DNA of 64,000 bases from Bacillus sp. BGMRC 2118 (GCA_008364785.1 VTTJ01000013.1:1-64000), one strand, 5' to 3'; shown: positions 1 to 8,667, counted from the stretch's first letter. The notes: generated from the sequence alone by a model not told the origin. Numbers and translations are program-made.

Positions 1-75
1 TGGCTCCACCAGTAGGATTCGAACCTACGACCCTTCGGTTAACAGCCGAATGCTCTACCGCTGAGCTATGGTGGA
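1..75 (-). tRNA. tRNA-Asn (anticodon GTT)
   Basis: The minus strand folds as a tRNA: a seven-base acceptor stem (TCCACCA with TGGTGGA), discriminator G and an encoded CCA at positions 3-1. The T arm carries GGTTCGAATCC. The anticodon loop CTGTTAA sits on a five-base stem (TTCGG/CCGAA), so the anticodon is GTT, reading Asn codons. The gene touches the window edge, so it may belong to a longer tRNA cluster lying outside the window. Confidence 0.96.
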
Positions 76-230
76 ACGATAACTTTTTTCAAAGTAACGA
101 CTTACATATAATATAACAGAATATTGCGAAAGTCAACTTGTTATATTAAGGTGAATATATTTTTCTGCCGTCCTCTCAAGCGACGGTTTCTATAATTTAT
201 CATATCTAGTTTTCTCAGTCAAGCCATTTT

Positions 231-686
231 TCAATCTATTTTTTTAAGCTTTCCTTTGCATTTACCACAAACATATTTCATGATATTAACCCTTTTCTTT
301 CTTCGATACACAAGTCCACATACAGTGCATTGATAAGAATAAGTGAGCGTACTTCTTTTATTTTGAACTGAAGGTAAGGTTGAACAAAATCTTGGTGCTC
401 CCACCTTCATTAATAGCTCTTTAAAATCTTGATCACGGTGTTTATATCCTTTTCCTTGTAAATGTAAATGGTAATGACAAAGCTCATGCTTGATTATGCC
501 TTCTAATTCATCTACTCCAAACTCTTCATAGTATTTAGGGTTGATTTCAATATTATGAGTATGAAGCAAGTATCTTCCACCTGTAGTTCTTAGTTTGTTA
601 TTATAAGTTGCTTTATGAATAAATGGTCGTTTAAATAGGCTAGTTGAGATTGACTCAACTAGCAGCTGTAATTGATCATTGGTCAT
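231..686 (-). CDS. SprT-like zinc metallopeptidase family protein (YdcK-like)
   Basis: A protein of about 151 residues. It carries the zinc-metallopeptidase signature HELCHYHLH (HExxH plus a further His) in its first half, and a C-terminal four-cysteine zinc ribbon (CxxC near residue 120, CxxC near residue 143). Both are typical of the SprT family and of B. subtilis YdcK, which occupies the same place between tex and a tRNA. The substrate of the bacterial family is not established. An in-frame GTG lies three codons upstream but abuts the GGAG ribosome site, so I choose the ATG eight bases after GGAG. It is divergent from cmpA. Confidence 0.88.
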   Translation of the reverse strand: MTNDQLQLLVESISTSLFKRPFIHKATYNNKLRTTGGRYLLHTHNIEINPKYYEEFGVDELEGIIKHELCHYHLHLQGKGYKHRDQDFKELLMKVGAPRFCSTLPSVQNKRSTLTYSYQCTVCGLVYRRKKRVNIMKYVCGKCKGKLKKID

Positions 687-784
687 GCTATTCACTCCGT
701 ATTACACATAGTCGATGCACACATTATATGAATTTTTCATAAATATGTATCATCCTTATTATAACGATTAAGGAGGTATGAACA

Positions 785-898
785 ATGCCAGTTTGGTTAA
801 AAAATCAAATGACACGTGCTTTTTATGAAAAGAATCGTTATCAAATTAAATTACTGAATCAATGTTGGTTTTTTTATAGAAAAAAGCACACCCCCTGA
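785..898 (+). CDS. cmpA: Cortex morphogenetic protein CmpA, 37 aa
   Basis: A very short gene preceded by AGGAGGT seven bases before the ATG. The 37-residue product starts MPVWLKNQM and contains YQIKLLNQCWFFYRKKH, which I recognise as the conserved core of the sporulation protein CmpA. In B. subtilis CmpA acts in a quality-control step of spore-envelope assembly: with ClpXP it removes defective SpoIVA, and it is made in the mother cell. The position beside tex and the sprT-like gene matches B. subtilis. Its stop codon lies inside the hairpin that ends tex transcription. It supports a spore-forming host. Confidence 0.88.
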   Translation: MPVWLKNQMTRAFYEKNRYQIKLLNQCWFFYRKKHTP

Positions 899-912
899 GA
901 GGATGTGCTTTT
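882..912. terminator. Bidirectional intrinsic terminator between cmpA and tex
   Basis: AAAAGCACA (882-890) pairs with TGTGCTTTT (904-912) around a short C-rich loop. A-runs and T-runs flank both sides, so it can stop both convergent genes. Confidence 0.8.
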
Positions 913-920
913 AATTACTA

Positions 921-3098
921 CTATTGTGTCTGCAATTCTGGCGTAAGCATTGTCAATGCCACTCTACCCTTTTTCATATCAATATCATCTACCCATACTG
1001 TTACAACATCTCCGACCGAAACAATGTCGAGTGGATGTTTTACAAAAGTTTTACTTAATTTTGAAATATGAACTAAACCGTCTTGTTTAACTCCAATATC
1101 TACAAATGCACCGAAATCAACAACATTGCGCACTGTTCCTTGTAGTTCCATACCTTTAGCTAAGTCTTCTAATTTAAGAACATCTTTCTTTAGAATTGGT
1201 TGAGGTAGGTCATCACGCGGATCCCTCTCAGGTCTTGCTAATGATTCTAAAATATCCTTAAGTGTTAAGACTCCGACATCTAGTTGCTCAGACATTTCCT
1301 CAATATTTAGCTTCTCTAATTTCTCTTTTAATTCCAAGCTTCCAATATTGGCTGTAGTTGAATTTATCTTCTTTAAAAGTAATTCTACAACTTTATAATT
1401 TTCAGGATGAATAGATGTGCGGTCTAAAGAGTTATGACCATCAGGTATACGAAGAAAACCTATACATTGTTCATACGTCTTTGCACCAAGTCTCGGAATC
1501 TTCTTTAACTCCTTACGATCTGAGAACTTTCCTTCTTCTTCTCGTTTTTTCACTATATTATTGGCAACAGTTTTACTTAAACCCGATACATATTGTAATA
1601 ATGATGATGAAGCCGTATTGACGTTAACACCTACTTGGTTTACTGCTGTTTCTACAACAAATGTTAGAGATTCATTTAACTTCTTTTGTGTTACATCATG
1701 TTGGTATTGTCCAACCCCTACAGACTTAGGGTCAATTTTTACAAGCTCCGCAAGTGGGTCTTGTAACCTCCTCGCAATTGAAACAGCACTTCTTTCTTCA
1801 ACTTGAAAATTCGGGAATTCTTCTCTTGCTATGTCCGAAGCTGAATATACGCTGGCTCCTGCTTCATTCACAATTAAATAATAGATGTCTTTATGACGCT
1901 CTTTTATTAACCCAGACACAAACTGCTCCGTCTCACGAGAAGCTGTTCCATTGCCTATTGCAATCATTTCAATTTTGTATTGATCTAGTATTTTTAAAAA
2001 CTTCTCCTTGGCATCGTTTACTTTCGCAACCGGTGGATGAGGGTATATTACATCAATATGCAACACTTTCCCTGTTTCATCAACCACAGCGAGCTTACAG
2101 CCTGTCCGGTATGCAGGGTCCACACCTAACACTGTTTTCCCTTTTAATGGAGGTTGCAGCAATAAATTACGTAAATTCTCAGAGAATATATGAATGGCTC
2201 GGTCTTCTGCCTTTTCCGTTAATTCATTTCTTAGTTCTCGTTCAATAGACGGCTGAATGAGTCTTTTATATCCGTCTTCAATGGCTACTATTACATATTC
2301 ATTCGACGGTGAATGTTTTTTACCAATCACTTTATCGATAATGTGTCTCGTGAATATTTCACTTGGTGCTTCTATAGTTACTTTTAATATCTCTTCTTTC
2401 TCTCCGCGGTTCATCGCTAATACACGGTGTGGTGCAGCCTTTTGTAATGGCTCCTCATATGTATAATACATTTCGTATATATGCTTTTCGTCTTTTTCTT
2501 CATCTCTAACTTTTGTAACAACTTTTCCCTTTTGAAATGTTTGCTGCCTAATCCATTGACGGTAGCTAGGCTCGTCCGAAATCATCTCAGCAATTATGTC
2601 CTGAGCACCTTGCAAAGCCTCTTCAGGACTTGCCACGTCTTCTGTTAAGTATTTATTCGCTTCTTCAATTACATTTCCATTCGTAAGTTCTAGTAACCAA
2701 AGCGCTAACGGCTCTAACCCTTTTTCCTTTGCAACTGTAGCTTTCGTACGTCGTTTTTGTTTGTATGGTCTATATAAATCTTCAATCGTCTGTAATTTCT
2801 CAGCTTTTTCGATTGAAGATTTCAGTTCATCTGTTAATTTACCTTGCTCCTCAATTAAACGAATGACTTCTTCCTTGCGCTTTTCAAGGTTTTGTAAGTA
2901 GTGCCAACCATCCATAATGTTTCGGATTTCAACCTCATCAAGAGCACCCGTCATTTCTTTACGGTATCGCGCAATAAATGGAACCGTGTTATCTTGCTCT
3001 AAGAGTTCTATAACATTTTGAACTTGTTTCTGCTTAATGTTCAGTTGAGCTGATATTGTTTTAATTATAGCTGTTTGCTTATCTGCTGTAGCTTCCAC
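921..3098 (-). CDS. tex: Tex-family S1 RNA-binding protein (YdcI-like)
   Basis: About 725 residues, close to the family's usual length. The order is an N-terminal Tex helical region, a YqgF/RNase H-like fold around GVDPAYRTGCKLAVVD (about residue 330), helix-hairpin-helix motifs (TASSSLLQYVSGLSKTVANN onwards) and a C-terminal S1 domain (GTVRNVVDFGAFVDIGVKQD). Tex proteins bind nucleic acid and influence transcription; B. subtilis YdcI sits in the same place. The open frame extends to an ATG at 3119, but TTTAGGAG lies eight bases before the GTG at 3098, giving a start MEATADKQ like homologues. It lies 75 bases after rsbX and may be read partly with the SigB operon. Confidence 0.94.
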   Translation of the reverse strand: MEATADKQTAIIKTISAQLNIKQKQVQNVIELLEQDNTVPFIARYRKEMTGALDEVEIRNIMDGWHYLQNLEKRKEEVIRLIEEQGKLTDELKSSIEKAEKLQTIEDLYRPYKQKRRTKATVAKEKGLEPLALWLLELTNGNVIEEANKYLTEDVASPEEALQGAQDIIAEMISDEPSYRQWIRQQTFQKGKVVTKVRDEEKDEKHIYEMYYTYEEPLQKAAPHRVLAMNRGEKEEILKVTIEAPSEIFTRHIIDKVIGKKHSPSNEYVIVAIEDGYKRLIQPSIERELRNELTEKAEDRAIHIFSENLRNLLLQPPLKGKTVLGVDPAYRTGCKLAVVDETGKVLHIDVIYPHPPVAKVNDAKEKFLKILDQYKIEMIAIGNGTASRETEQFVSGLIKERHKDIYYLIVNEAGASVYSASDIAREEFPNFQVEERSAVSIARRLQDPLAELVKIDPKSVGVGQYQHDVTQKKLNESLTFVVETAVNQVGVNVNTASSSLLQYVSGLSKTVANNIVKKREEEGKFSDRKELKKIPRLGAKTYEQCIGFLRIPDGHNSLDRTSIHPENYKVVELLLKKINSTTANIGSLELKEKLEKLNIEEMSEQLDVGVLTLKDILESLARPERDPRDDLPQPILKKDVLKLEDLAKGMELQGTVRNVVDFGAFVDIGVKQDGLVHISKLSKTFVKHPLDIVSVGDVVTVWVDDIDMKKGRVALTMLTPELQTQ

Positions 3099-3172
3099 TA
3101 GATTCACTCCTAAATGCAATTTTTAAAGAGATGAACCTATTTTATCACAAACTTTTACATAAACTCACTCAT

Positions 3173-3772
3173 TTACTGTTTAATTTTACCAACAAGTAAG
3201 GTTGCATCGTCTCTTTCCGTGATATTACGTTCTAAGAAGGTAAGCATGTCTTGAAGAGAGTGTTGTAGGATCGTCAGTTCTCGAGTGGATGTGGTTTTTA
3301 CCCCATCACTATTCATCACAAAGACTGAATAAGGGTCATAAGGAATACGGTGTATAGTCGGTGATACCGGTCTCCCAGATAAATAACCGTATTTAGGAAG
3401 AGGAAATGTAGACTTTCCAGATGGAGAAATAATAGTAAAGCGTATATTACCAATACAAGAATATACAATTTCATTGCTTGTGAAATATACCTTTGCGATT
3501 GCAAGGGCTACGCCTCTTTTGGTTCTTAATGATTGATTGCAACGGTTAAATAGGGAGTGCACATCTTCACCATGATATTGTTTTATCGTATTCACAACTT
3601 CAATTGATGATTCTTTTGCTAACTCCCCACTCCCTAATCCGTCTGCTAACGCGATAATTGCATAATCCTTATCCGACATTGTTATATAACTATCCCCACA
3701 CGAAGACTGGCCCTCTTTAGACCTTTGCGTTATATATATTTCGAGGTTCTCTGTTACGACTTCTTCATTCAT
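3173..3772 (-). CDS. rsbX: RsbX, PP2C-type serine phosphatase of the stressosome
   Basis: A 199-residue protein with PP2C-like motifs, including ALADGLGSGELA near residue 45 and VMNSDGVKTTSTRE. RsbX removes phosphate from RsbS and RsbR and so resets the stressosome after stress. It is the last gene of the sigB operon, as in B. subtilis. The longer frame begins at a GTG at 3781, but GGAG is eight bases before the ATG at 3772. That ATG overlaps the sigB stop as ATGA, which indicates translational coupling. Confidence 0.92.
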   Translation of the reverse strand: MNEEVVTENLEIYITQRSKEGQSSCGDSYITMSDKDYAIIALADGLGSGELAKESSIEVVNTIKQYHGEDVHSLFNRCNQSLRTKRGVALAIAKVYFTSNEIVYSCIGNIRFTIISPSGKSTFPLPKYGYLSGRPVSPTIHRIPYDPYSVFVMNSDGVKTTSTRELTILQHSLQDMLTFLERNITERDDATLLVGKIKQ

Positions 3773-4560
3773 GACATACACTCCGACTCTTTTGAATCTG
3801 TATCAGTAGCATTCCTTAGTTTTTGGATAGCCTTTCGTTGTAGCCTTGAAACATGCATTTGAGAAATCCCCAGCTTCTCACCTGCCTCTTTTTGGCTTAA
3901 GTTTTCTAGAAATGTATACTGGATTACTAATTTTTCCCGCTCATTTAATACTCTTAACGATTTCTCGAAGTCAATTTTCCGGTCAACCTGCTCATATCCA
4001 GATTCTTGACTACCAACTAAATCTAGAATCGTAACAGTTCCTCCATCGCTATCTGCTTCTAATGGATGATCAACAGACAAGGATTGATAGTTCTTTCCTA
4101 TTTCCATCGTTTCAAGAACTTCTTCTTCTGTAACATCTAAGTGTTTGGCTATTTCTTCGACCTTGGGTGAGCGTTGAAGATCAGTGGTGAGTGTTTCTAC
4201 CGCCTTCTTTATTTTAGGTCCTAGTTCTTTAATTCTTCTTGGAACATGAACACTCCATGTTTTATCACGTAAAAACCTCTTAATTTCCCCTATAATTGTC
4301 GGGATGGCAAATGCCTCAAATCCCTTTCCAAAGCTGGGATCAAATCGTTTAATTGCACCCAATAATCCAATCATACCTACTTGCACAAGATCTTCATGCA
4401 TATTACGACCTTTTGAATATTTGCGAGCCATTGATTCAACTAGGGGTTTATACCTTTGAACCAACTGCAGTTGGATATATTCATCATTCGTTTGTTGAAA
4501 TTGTGAAATTAACTCATTTACATCATTACTCAAGTTGGTTGGTTGCGATTGTTCCTTCAT
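3769..4560 (-). CDS. sigB: RNA polymerase sigma factor SigB
   Basis: A 263-residue sigma-70 factor. Region 2 includes HEDLVQVGMIGLLGAIKRF and KGFEAFAIPTIIGEIKRFLR; region 4 includes EKLVIQYTFLENLSQKEAGE and a helix-turn-helix ending SQMHVSRLQRKAIQKLR. SigB drives the general stress regulon. It is normally held inactive by RsbW, encoded just upstream; here the rsbW frame is interrupted, so SigB control may be altered. The start overlaps the 3' end of rsbW by 35 bases. The flanking genes rsbV, rsbW and rsbX make the identity secure. Confidence 0.97.
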   Translation of the reverse strand: MKEQSQPTNLSNDVNELISQFQQTNDEYIQLQLVQRYKPLVESMARKYSKGRNMHEDLVQVGMIGLLGAIKRFDPSFGKGFEAFAIPTIIGEIKRFLRDKTWSVHVPRRIKELGPKIKKAVETLTTDLQRSPKVEEIAKHLDVTEEEVLETMEIGKNYQSLSVDHPLEADSDGGTVTILDLVGSQESGYEQVDRKIDFEKSLRVLNEREKLVIQYTFLENLSQKEAGEKLGISQMHVSRLQRKAIQKLRNATDTDSKESECMS

Positions 4561-5017
4561 CGCTCCCCACCCTCTCTCTATGAAGCTGCTTAGTCATTAA
4601 CACACTAATTCCATTATCACTTTTAATTTTTACATCATCCATTAATGTTTCAATGAGATACAGACCCAGGCCACCTTCTGTTAAATCTTCAACAGACGTC
4701 ATTTGATCATATGGTCCCATCTCTTCCTTCATTTGATGAACATCAAAGCTCTTTCCTTTATCAGAAACAATGATTTCAAGCTTTGTATCGTAAATACCAA
4801 AACCAACAATTATATTTCCCGCTTCATCCACCTCTTAGGCATGATGAACGGCATTTGTACAGGCTTCGGACGTTGCAATCTTCAAATCTTCTATCTCTTC
4901 ATAGGAATATCCCATTCTATTTGCTATTCCGGAAAGTGTTAATCTAACAACACCTACAAACTCCGGTTTTGCAGGGATCTTCAACTCGATGTATTCGTAG
5001 TGCTGATTCATTTTCAT
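4526..5017 (-). pseudogene. rsbW: RsbW anti-sigma factor/serine kinase gene interrupted by an in-frame TAA
   Basis: Two same-frame pieces together make a full-length RsbW of about 163 codons. The N-terminal piece (4835-5017) ends TSEACTNAVHHA, the N box of the GHKL ATP-binding fold. The C-terminal piece (4526-4834) carries the G1-like SDKGKSFD and the G2 EGGLGLYLIETLMD. Between them, codon 4837-4835 is TAA. By my recollection of the family the next residue is normally Tyr, and the lengths align without gaps, so one base change TAT/TAC to TAA explains the break. The GTG at 4831 has no good separate ribosome site and a product from it would lack the N box. RsbW binds and inhibits SigB and phosphorylates RsbV. 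This is either a true loss or a base-calling error. Confidence 0.85.
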
Positions 5018-5019
5018 TC

Positions 5020-5331
5020 TCACCCCCGGATATCCATAATTTCGTTTAAACCTGTAATTTTAAACAATCTCGTGACTCTCTCGTTCAAGCCTATTAGACA
5101 CATGCTGCCATCATTTTTCCTTGTAAGTTTCAACGTCCCCACCAGAACACCTAATCCTGTACTATCTATATAAGAAACATTTGATAAGTCCAAAGTAAGT
5201 TGAATTCCTTTTTCCTCTGCTATAGGAACAAGCTCACTTTTAAGCCCGGGAGCTGTATATGCATCAATTTCCCCTTTTATTTGTACAAAGCATTCTTGAT
5301 TTTCACGTTTTACTTCAACATCTAGGTTCAT
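5020..5331 (-). CDS. rsbV: RsbV anti-anti-sigma factor
   Basis: A 103-residue STAS-domain protein. The phosphoacceptor Ser lies in DLSNVSYIDSTGLGVLVG near residue 55, the hallmark of RsbV and SpoIIAA. Unphosphorylated RsbV binds RsbW and frees SigB; RsbW phosphorylates it and RsbU dephosphorylates it. The frame opens at a GTG at 5340, but AAAGGAG is eight bases before the ATG at 5331. It is followed within a few bases by rsbW. Confidence 0.95.
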   Translation of the reverse strand: MNLDVEVKRENQECFVQIKGEIDAYTAPGLKSELVPIAEEKGIQLTLDLSNVSYIDSTGLGVLVGTLKLTRKNDGSMCLIGLNERVTRLFKITGLNEIMDIRG

Positions 5332-5427
5332 AATCTCCACTCCTTTTCTTTGGCGGCTACGTTAGAAAGTTTGTTTCTATACCAAATTTTTCACTCGAAT
5401 AATGTTGAATTACCCTCACTTTATAAC

Positions 5428-6441
5428 TTATAAACCTTTTCTCTTTAAAATAATTAAAGTGAAGTCATCTCGAAGCTCGAAATTCTGCAGCTGCTCTAAT
5501 TCTTTGTACACAAAATCCACTAAATCTTGGGCAGATAAATGCATATTCTCTCGAATAAGTTGGGTAATTTCTACGCGTTCAATAAAGCGTCCCTCTGTTT
5601 TCGTTTCTGTCACACCATCAGATAACAATATGATCATGTCTCCTAGGTCAATTTGTTGCTTATATTCTCTATACTTAATCAACTTATCAATCCCAAGCAC
5701 TAGTCCAGTTGGATTAATATCATAGAAAGCATCTTCCTTGGCGGAATAATAAAAGCCTGGTTCATGACCAGCCGAAGAATATGTAAATTCATGTACATTC
5801 GTATCATAAATGCCATAGAACATCGTAATAAACATAGTAATGTCGACGTTTTGTTCAACAACACGGTTTAAGTTTTCAAGTACAAAACTGGGATGATTAC
5901 GTGACTCAGGTAAACTGTCCATCGCATACTTAATCATTGACATACACAATGCAGCTGGAATCCCTTTTCCGATCACATCCGCAACCGCCACGCTAATACT
6001 TCCTGTCTCATCTTCAACAAAATGATAATAATCACCATTCATCTTTTTGGCTGGTACGCTTACCGCTCCAATATCAAGACTAGAAAATTGCGGGATTTGT
6101 GTACCGAGTAATGTCCTTTGTACATTGGCAGCTATTTCAATTTCACTAATAATCTCCTGCTGTTGATTTTTCAACGCTACATGTTCTTGATAGACAAGAC
6201 CATATCCAATCATTACTTCAAGTAATAAATCAAAAGAATCCAAGACCTTTTTTGGAATATCCGGATATGATTCTTGGATGACTGACTTATGAATGGAGAT
6301 AATTTCTTCTGGTGTTACTTCATTTTCAATTGATTGACGACTCAGCTTTTGACCACTATATAGAAGTTGCTCATTGGAATCTCTAAGATATTTTGAAAGT
6401 AAATTCTCATACATATCTAGCATCTTTTGTTGTTTATACAA
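5428..6441 (-). CDS. rsbU: RsbU, PP2C phosphatase that activates RsbV
   Basis: About 337 residues. The N-terminal helical domain (about 1-90) is the site that RsbT binds in B. subtilis. The C-terminal PP2C domain starts near residue 115 (IAANVQRTLLGTQIP) and includes MNGDYYHFVED, VADVIGKGIPAALCMSM and ILLSDGVTETKTEGRF with metal-binding Asp/Gly residues. RsbU dephosphorylates RsbV-P under environmental stress. The ATG at 6450 directly abuts AAAGGAGG, so the TTG at 6441, eight bases downstream of it, is the better start. An 86-base gap separates it from rsbV. Confidence 0.93.
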   Translation of the reverse strand: MYKQQKMLDMYENLLSKYLRDSNEQLLYSGQKLSRQSIENEVTPEEIISIHKSVIQESYPDIPKKVLDSFDLLLEVMIGYGLVYQEHVALKNQQQEIISEIEIAANVQRTLLGTQIPQFSSLDIGAVSVPAKKMNGDYYHFVEDETGSISVAVADVIGKGIPAALCMSMIKYAMDSLPESRNHPSFVLENLNRVVEQNVDITMFITMFYGIYDTNVHEFTYSSAGHEPGFYYSAKEDAFYDINPTGLVLGIDKLIKYREYKQQIDLGDMIILLSDGVTETKTEGRFIERVEITQLIRENMHLSAQDLVDFVYKELEQLQNFELRDDFTLIILKRKGL

Positions 6442-6569
6442 ATCCCTCATCCTCCTTTCGGTCGTTAGATAAGCACATGCTCTGTCAATTAAATTTTAAA
6501 ATTTCCCTTCACTACTATATTCAAGTAGCAACTAGATTATATAACTTTTCTTTCATTCTCTTTTATCCT

Positions 6570-6971
6570 TTATCGAAGCCATTTTACTGCAATAATTTCC
6601 GTTCCTTTTCCAACTTCGGAATCAATAGAAAAATCATCCATTAACCGTTTAACTCCAGGTAAACCAGCTCCAAGCCCTCCTGATGAGGAGTACCCATCCT
6701 CCATTACCTTCCGAATATCCGTGATTCCGGGACCTTCATCAACTGCTTTAACAACTAAACCTTTTAATTCGCCTGACTGAACAACTTCTATATGAATACT
6801 TCCTCTTACAGCATATAAATATATATTTCGTGCTAATTCAGATATTGCTGTCGCAATTCTTGCTTGATCCACATTTCCGAAACCAATTTCTTTCGCTATT
6901 TCTCTGCCCTTTTGGCGTGCTGCAACAATGTCCCACTCTGTTATGATTTTAACACTGGATTGGACTTCCAT
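6570..6971 (-). CDS. rsbT: RsbT, GHKL serine/threonine kinase of the stressosome
   Basis: A 133-residue kinase that includes TEWDIVAARQKGREIAKE, the N box ISELARNIYLYA and G boxes DEGPGI and GGLGAGLPGVKRLMDDF. It phosphorylates RsbS and RsbR, then leaves the complex and activates RsbU. The start ATG at 6971 follows GGGGGA by six bases; the in-frame ATG at 6977 overlaps the rsbS stop. It is translationally coupled to rsbS. A 128-base gap separates it from rsbU. Confidence 0.95.
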   Translation of the reverse strand: MEVQSSVKIITEWDIVAARQKGREIAKEIGFGNVDQARIATAISELARNIYLYAVRGSIHIEVVQSGELKGLVVKAVDEGPGITDIRKVMEDGYSSSGGLGAGLPGVKRLMDDFSIDSEVGKGTEIIAVKWLR

Positions 6972-6973
6972 CC

Positions 6974-7330
6974 TCATTCCCCCAATTCTTGCTGAAGCTT
7001 CTCAAGTCCTTTTTCTAAATCCAGAGCAGTTGCGACATCATCTAGATGAATTCCTAAATCAACAAGGGTGATTGCTACGGCAGGCTGTATACCTGTTAAT
7101 ACAACCTTTGCCCCCATTAGGTTAGACATACTCACAACATCGCCAATAACTTTTGCAATATATGAATCAATGATTTCAACTGAAGTTAAATCAATGACAA
7201 TCCCTTTTGCTTCTGTCTCATGTATTTTATTTAGAATGTCCTCTTGGAATTGCATGGCCGTTTGATCGTCCAGCTCCCATTGAATGGTTACAAGCAAATA
7301 TTGCTTTAACTTGAGTATCGGTATTCTCAT
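6974..7330 (-). CDS. rsbS: RsbS, STAS-domain stressosome protein
   Basis: 118 residues forming a single STAS domain. The phosphorylation site lies in DLTSVEIIDSYIAKVIGD (Ser near residue 56), and GIQPAVAITLVDLGI follows. With RsbR proteins it builds the stressosome core that holds RsbT. Its start overlaps the rsbR stop by four bases and its stop overlaps the rsbT region, so rsbR, rsbS and rsbT are coupled. Confidence 0.95.
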   Translation of the reverse strand: MRIPILKLKQYLLVTIQWELDDQTAMQFQEDILNKIHETEAKGIVIDLTSVEIIDSYIAKVIGDVVSMSNLMGAKVVLTGIQPAVAITLVDLGIHLDDVATALDLEKGLEKLQQELGE

Positions 7331-8166
7331 AATTGTATGCCCTCTTCCACCGTTTCAATTAGCTTGCGATTTGTCATAGATAATGCTGCCTCAATCCCGT
7401 TCCGAAGTGAGTTCTTTGTAATAATATGACTTAAATCAATTCCAAGGTTGACAATTGTCTGGGCAATTTCTGGACGAATTCCAACAAGAAGGCATTTCGT
7501 GCCCACCAATCTTACCGCTTCTGCTGCTTGAATAATGTGATGCGCAACCATCGTATCCACCACTGGTACTCCAGTAATATCAATCAACACTACCTCAGAT
7601 CGGTGTTTCACCACACCTTGAAGCAAGTTTTCCATGATTCGTTTTGCTCGGTCTGTATCAATGGTCCCGATTAACGGCATGATGGTAATGTTATCGAAAA
7701 TTGGTATGAGTGGTGCAGATAATTCTTGTAAGGCGATTTTTTGCATAGATACAGTATATTCCCATGAGCCTGCGTAATCATTAACCATTTGGTTGACGAT
7801 AGGATCAATCCAGGCATTAACTTCAAGCATAATGTCCAACTGCTCTTTTGGATCCATCCCTCTATCAATCATCCAATTATGTATAACAGCGCGAAATTTT
7901 TGTAACCCTTCCGTTATGTAACTTAGCTGCCACCCAAGTTTAATAATTCTTTCTGAGAAATCATTTAAGTTTTTGGAACGAACCTCATTCTTTTGGTCAA
8001 TATTTATAATTATAAGGTCAATAAACTCCCTACTCGTATTAATAAATAATTGGTCAGAAACAATTCTCAAACCTTTTTCTTGGCCGATTGTTTTTATTTC
8101 CTCTAGCCATCTTCCCACAATCTCCTCTTGGTTTTCTCGTATGAGTGTAATCAATACGTTATTCAT
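7327..8166 (-). CDS. rsbR: RsbR (RsbRA-type) stressosome sensor
   Basis: 279 residues. The N-terminal half (about 1-140) is an all-helical non-haem globin-like sensor region. The C-terminal STAS domain includes VVLIDITGVPVVDTMVAHHI with Thr residues at the positions known to be phosphorylated by RsbT, and GIRPEIAQTIVNLGID. GGGGGAG lies six bases before the ATG. It is the first gene of the sigB operon. The leader is about 95 bases downstream of a plausible vegetative promoter. Confidence 0.95.
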   Translation of the reverse strand: MNNVLITLIRENQEEIVGRWLEEIKTIGQEKGLRIVSDQLFINTSREFIDLIIINIDQKNEVRSKNLNDFSERIIKLGWQLSYITEGLQKFRAVIHNWMIDRGMDPKEQLDIMLEVNAWIDPIVNQMVNDYAGSWEYTVSMQKIALQELSAPLIPIFDNITIMPLIGTIDTDRAKRIMENLLQGVVKHRSEVVLIDITGVPVVDTMVAHHIIQAAEAVRLVGTKCLLVGIRPEIAQTIVNLGIDLSHIITKNSLRNGIEAALSMTNRKLIETVEEGIQL

Positions 8167-8264
8167 ACTCTACTCCCCCTTGAATCAATTTGGTCCTAAC
8201 TCTCCCTTTGTTAGGTGTCCTTTGTTTATTTATACATGGATATTGAAAGGTATCTCTATAATCT

Positions 8265-8293
8265 ATTATTTCATTGAGGAAACATTCTTTCAA
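8265..8293 (-). promoter_or_regulatory. Candidate SigA promoter of the rsbR operon
   Basis: On the minus strand, TTGAAA (8293-8288) and AATAAT (8270-8265) are separated by 17 bases. The position is right for the operon, but the match is only moderate. Confidence 0.4.
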
Positions 8294-8434
8294 TTAATTT
8301 ACTTCTTCCTGTAAACGCGCTACTTTTAGAAAATTCGCATTGTACTTAGGTTTTCCGGCTCACCTTTTGTGAAAAATAGACCAAAAGTAATAGAGTTTTC
8401 AGGAGAATGACTGGCACACAACTGTAATAAAAAG

Positions 8435-8617
8435 AGGTTGTTTTCGTATAGTTACTTTCTCGTAAAAATCTCAGGAAACCGGAATTTCACCTTAGTATTT
8501 AGTTGCTTCTATACATGAAGAGAGTTTCTTACTCTAATCCAACATCAATTTGCTTCTAAAACTGGTTGTACACACAGAATAATTGTACGAAAAGCAAAAA
8601 GTTTTAGAAAAGAGCCT
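8435..8617 (+). repeat. MITE-like intergenic repeat, copy 1
   Basis: About 183 bp, starting AGGTTGTTTTCGTATAGTT and ending TTTTAGAAAAGAGCCT. It is clearly similar along its whole length to copies at 10680-10865 and, inverted, 56610-56797, including the internal CACCTTAGTATTTAG and ACAGAATAATTGTAC. The ends are imperfect inverted repeats and there is no coding capacity. It accounts for much of the 510-base gap between rsbR and ndoA. Confidence 0.8.
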
Positions 8618-8667
8618 AAAAAAAAAAAAAAAAAAAACTGCTCTAGAAAAAATTCTAGAGCAGTTTT
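8618..8667 (-). terminator. Intrinsic terminator after ndoA with a 20-A tract
   Basis: AAAACTGCTCTAGAA (8634-8648) pairs perfectly with TTCTAGAGCAGTTTT (8653-8667). On the minus strand the hairpin is followed by a run of 20 T (A20 at 8618-8637). It is a very strong terminator for the ndoAI-ndoA transcript. Confidence 0.85.

Noticed and set aside
1415..2466. Several plus-strand ORFs opposite tex
   Set aside because: They are mirror frames of a well-supported 725-residue gene and show no protein family features or ribosome sites.
4526..4831. Separate gene for the RsbW C-terminal half
   Set aside because: It continues the rsbW frame exactly and begins at a GTG without a proper ribosome site; an interrupted rsbW is the simpler reading.
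5332..5427. SigB-dependent promoter between rsbU and rsbV
   Set aside because: Expected from B. subtilis, but only a TGGTAT-like -10 with a poor -35 was found, too weak to call.
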